A stretch of 64,000 bases of DNA, taken from Clostridium pasteurianum (lineage in GTDB: Bacteria > Bacillota > Clostridia > Clostridiales > Clostridiaceae). Shown here one piece after another: positions 63,262 to 64,000 of this stretch (its first letter is position 1; each line of letters opens with the position of its first letter). Both the position numbers and the translations under genes were made by a program. The notes below the pieces were generated by a model. It did no database searches and was not told the DNA's origin. It saw only the letters and a list, made by a program, of their open reading frames with translations. Location: the NCBI RefSeq assembly GCF_001705235.1, contig NZ_MCGV01000001.1:3042181-3106180 (forward strand), given 5' to 3'.

Positions 63262-64000
63262 ATAAAAACTACAATAGCAGATATAGCTTCCATTGCAGGT
63301 GTAGCTAAAAGTACTGTATCTAGATATTTAAATGGTGGCTATGTTAGTGAACAGACTGGAAAAAAAATTTGTAAGGCAATAAGAGACACAAACTATGTTC
63401 CTAATAATTTTGCCCAAAGTTTAAAAGCAAAAAAGAATAATCTTATAGGTATAATTGTCCCAAGGTTAGATTCGTATGCAAATTCAAGGACATTAGCTGG
63501 AATAGATGAAAGATTAAGAGAGCTAGGATACCAATTAATAATATCATGTACAGGACAAAAGGTTAAAAGAGAAATTGAGAGTATAGAAAATCTTATAAAT
63601 CAAAGAATTTCAGGAATTATTTTAATTTCAGGGAAAATATCAGATAAGCATAAGAAGGCTTTAGGAGAAAGTGATATACCAGTCATACTATTAGGACAGA
63701 AAAATGACGATTTTTATTGTGTTATGCATAATGATGAAGATGCAGGATATCAAATGGGTTCATACATAATAGATAAGGGCCATAGAAATATATGTTATGT
63801 TGATGTAGATAAAAAGGATGTTTCGGCATGGTCAAGAAGAAAATTAGGATTTCAAAAATGTATGAGAGATAATAATATAGATAGCGTTTCATTTTTTGAA
63901 AGTGATTCAACTATAGAAGGTGCCATTAAAATAGAAAAAAAAATATTAACTACTCAAAAACCAACAATTATTGCATGTGCTACGGATAATATTGCAATTG
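63262..64000 (+). CDS. LacI-family regulator, AUA start, cut by window end
   Basis: A 246-codon fragment of a LacI-type repressor. The helix-turn-helix TIADIASIAGVAKSTVSRYL is followed by hinge YVPNNFAQSLKA and an effector domain with GIIVPRLDSYANSRTLAGI. No ATG, GTG or TTG occurs in frame between the upstream TGA stop and position 63722, well inside the effector domain. ATA at 63262 stands exactly where homologues have ATG (M-KTTIADIA) and has AGGGGTGA 6 bases upstream. Translation from AUA is inferred; it would lower the yield of a repressor. It likely controls the preceding operon through GGAACCGGTTCC. Confidence 0.82.
   Translation, partial: MKTTIADIASIAGVAKSTVSRYLNGGYVSEQTGKKICKAIRDTNYVPNNFAQSLKAKKNNLIGIIVPRLDSYANSRTLAGIDERLRELGYQLIISCTGQKVKREIESIENLINQRISGIILISGKISDKHKKALGESDIPVILLGQKNDDFYCVMHNDEDAGYQMGSYIIDKGHRNICYVDVDKKDVSAWSRRKLGFQKCMRDNNIDSVSFFESDSTIEGAIKIEKKILTTQKPTIIACATDNIAI

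Overview
The window looks like chromosome of a low-GC solventogenic Clostridium, most like Clostridium acetobutylicum. The signs are strong AT richness, AGA/ATA-rich codons, strong Shine-Dalgarno sites, an alpha-acetolactate decarboxylase, and one block holding lactose PTS, tagatose-6-phosphate and Leloir genes. The species is inferred from gene content and could not be checked by search. No rRNA, tRNA, CRISPR array, transposase or phage gene was seen.

Layout. 1-8.8 kb: start of an acetyltransferase gene, cysteine desulfurase plus ThiI (tRNA thiolation), a PatB-type aminotransferase, 3-methyladenine glycosylase, small unknown genes and gene debris between two direct repeats, mannose-1-phosphate guanylyltransferase, and alsD. 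9-26 kb: a galactose/lactose island. It has a galactitol-type PTS (IIA, IIB, IIC), a DeoR regulator, lacA, lacB, a class II tagatose-bisphosphate aldolase and lacC; a secreted GH53 galactanase on the other strand; lacF, lacE and lacG; then galR, galT and galK on the minus strand; and a second DeoR regulator. Galactan, lactose and galactose therefore feed both the tagatose-6-phosphate and Leloir routes. The two PTS operons share a duplicated promoter module. Two 16-bp operators mark a probable GalR regulon of galactanase and galKT-galR.

26-36 kb: ABC-F ATPase, GT39 glycosyltransferase, topoisomerase III, a cupin, a TIM-barrel/2-hydroxyacid dehydrogenase pair, an orphan Imm74-like protein and an MBL-fold hydrolase. 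36-44 kb: a LevR-type sigma-54 activator, a sigma-54 promoter with upstream sites, and a mannose-family PTS (IIB, IIAB, IIC, IID) plus DUF956. From IIAB onward Arg codon use changes to CGT, suggesting a transferred block. 44-50 kb: luxS, an ugp-like ABC importer without its ATPase plus a glycerophosphodiesterase, and a TraB/GumN protein. 50-53 kb: a duplicated cassette of an ECF-like sigma factor and PH-like membrane proteins, with a fused remnant. 53-56.5 kb: HAD phosphatase, hydrolase, and a TetR-controlled flavodoxin/membrane protein operon. 56.6-64 kb: a PTS (IIBC plus separate IIA) with a YdjC deacetylase, two esterases and a GH32 hydrolase, read here as an acyl-sucrose utilisation operon; then a LacI-type regulator that appears to start at AUA and runs off the window.

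The most unusual structure is a family of large hairpin repeats placed exactly at gene 3' ends (thiI, galactanase, second DeoR gene, cupin, DUF956, luxS; a related unit ends the ABC-F gene). The outer stem arms are perfect inverted copies of the host gene's own last bases, up to 21 nt and often including the stop codon, while the inner parts and a downstream tail are shared between copies. A second structured repeat, bounded by ATTAAGAAT-type inverted ends, occurs twice plus a remnant.
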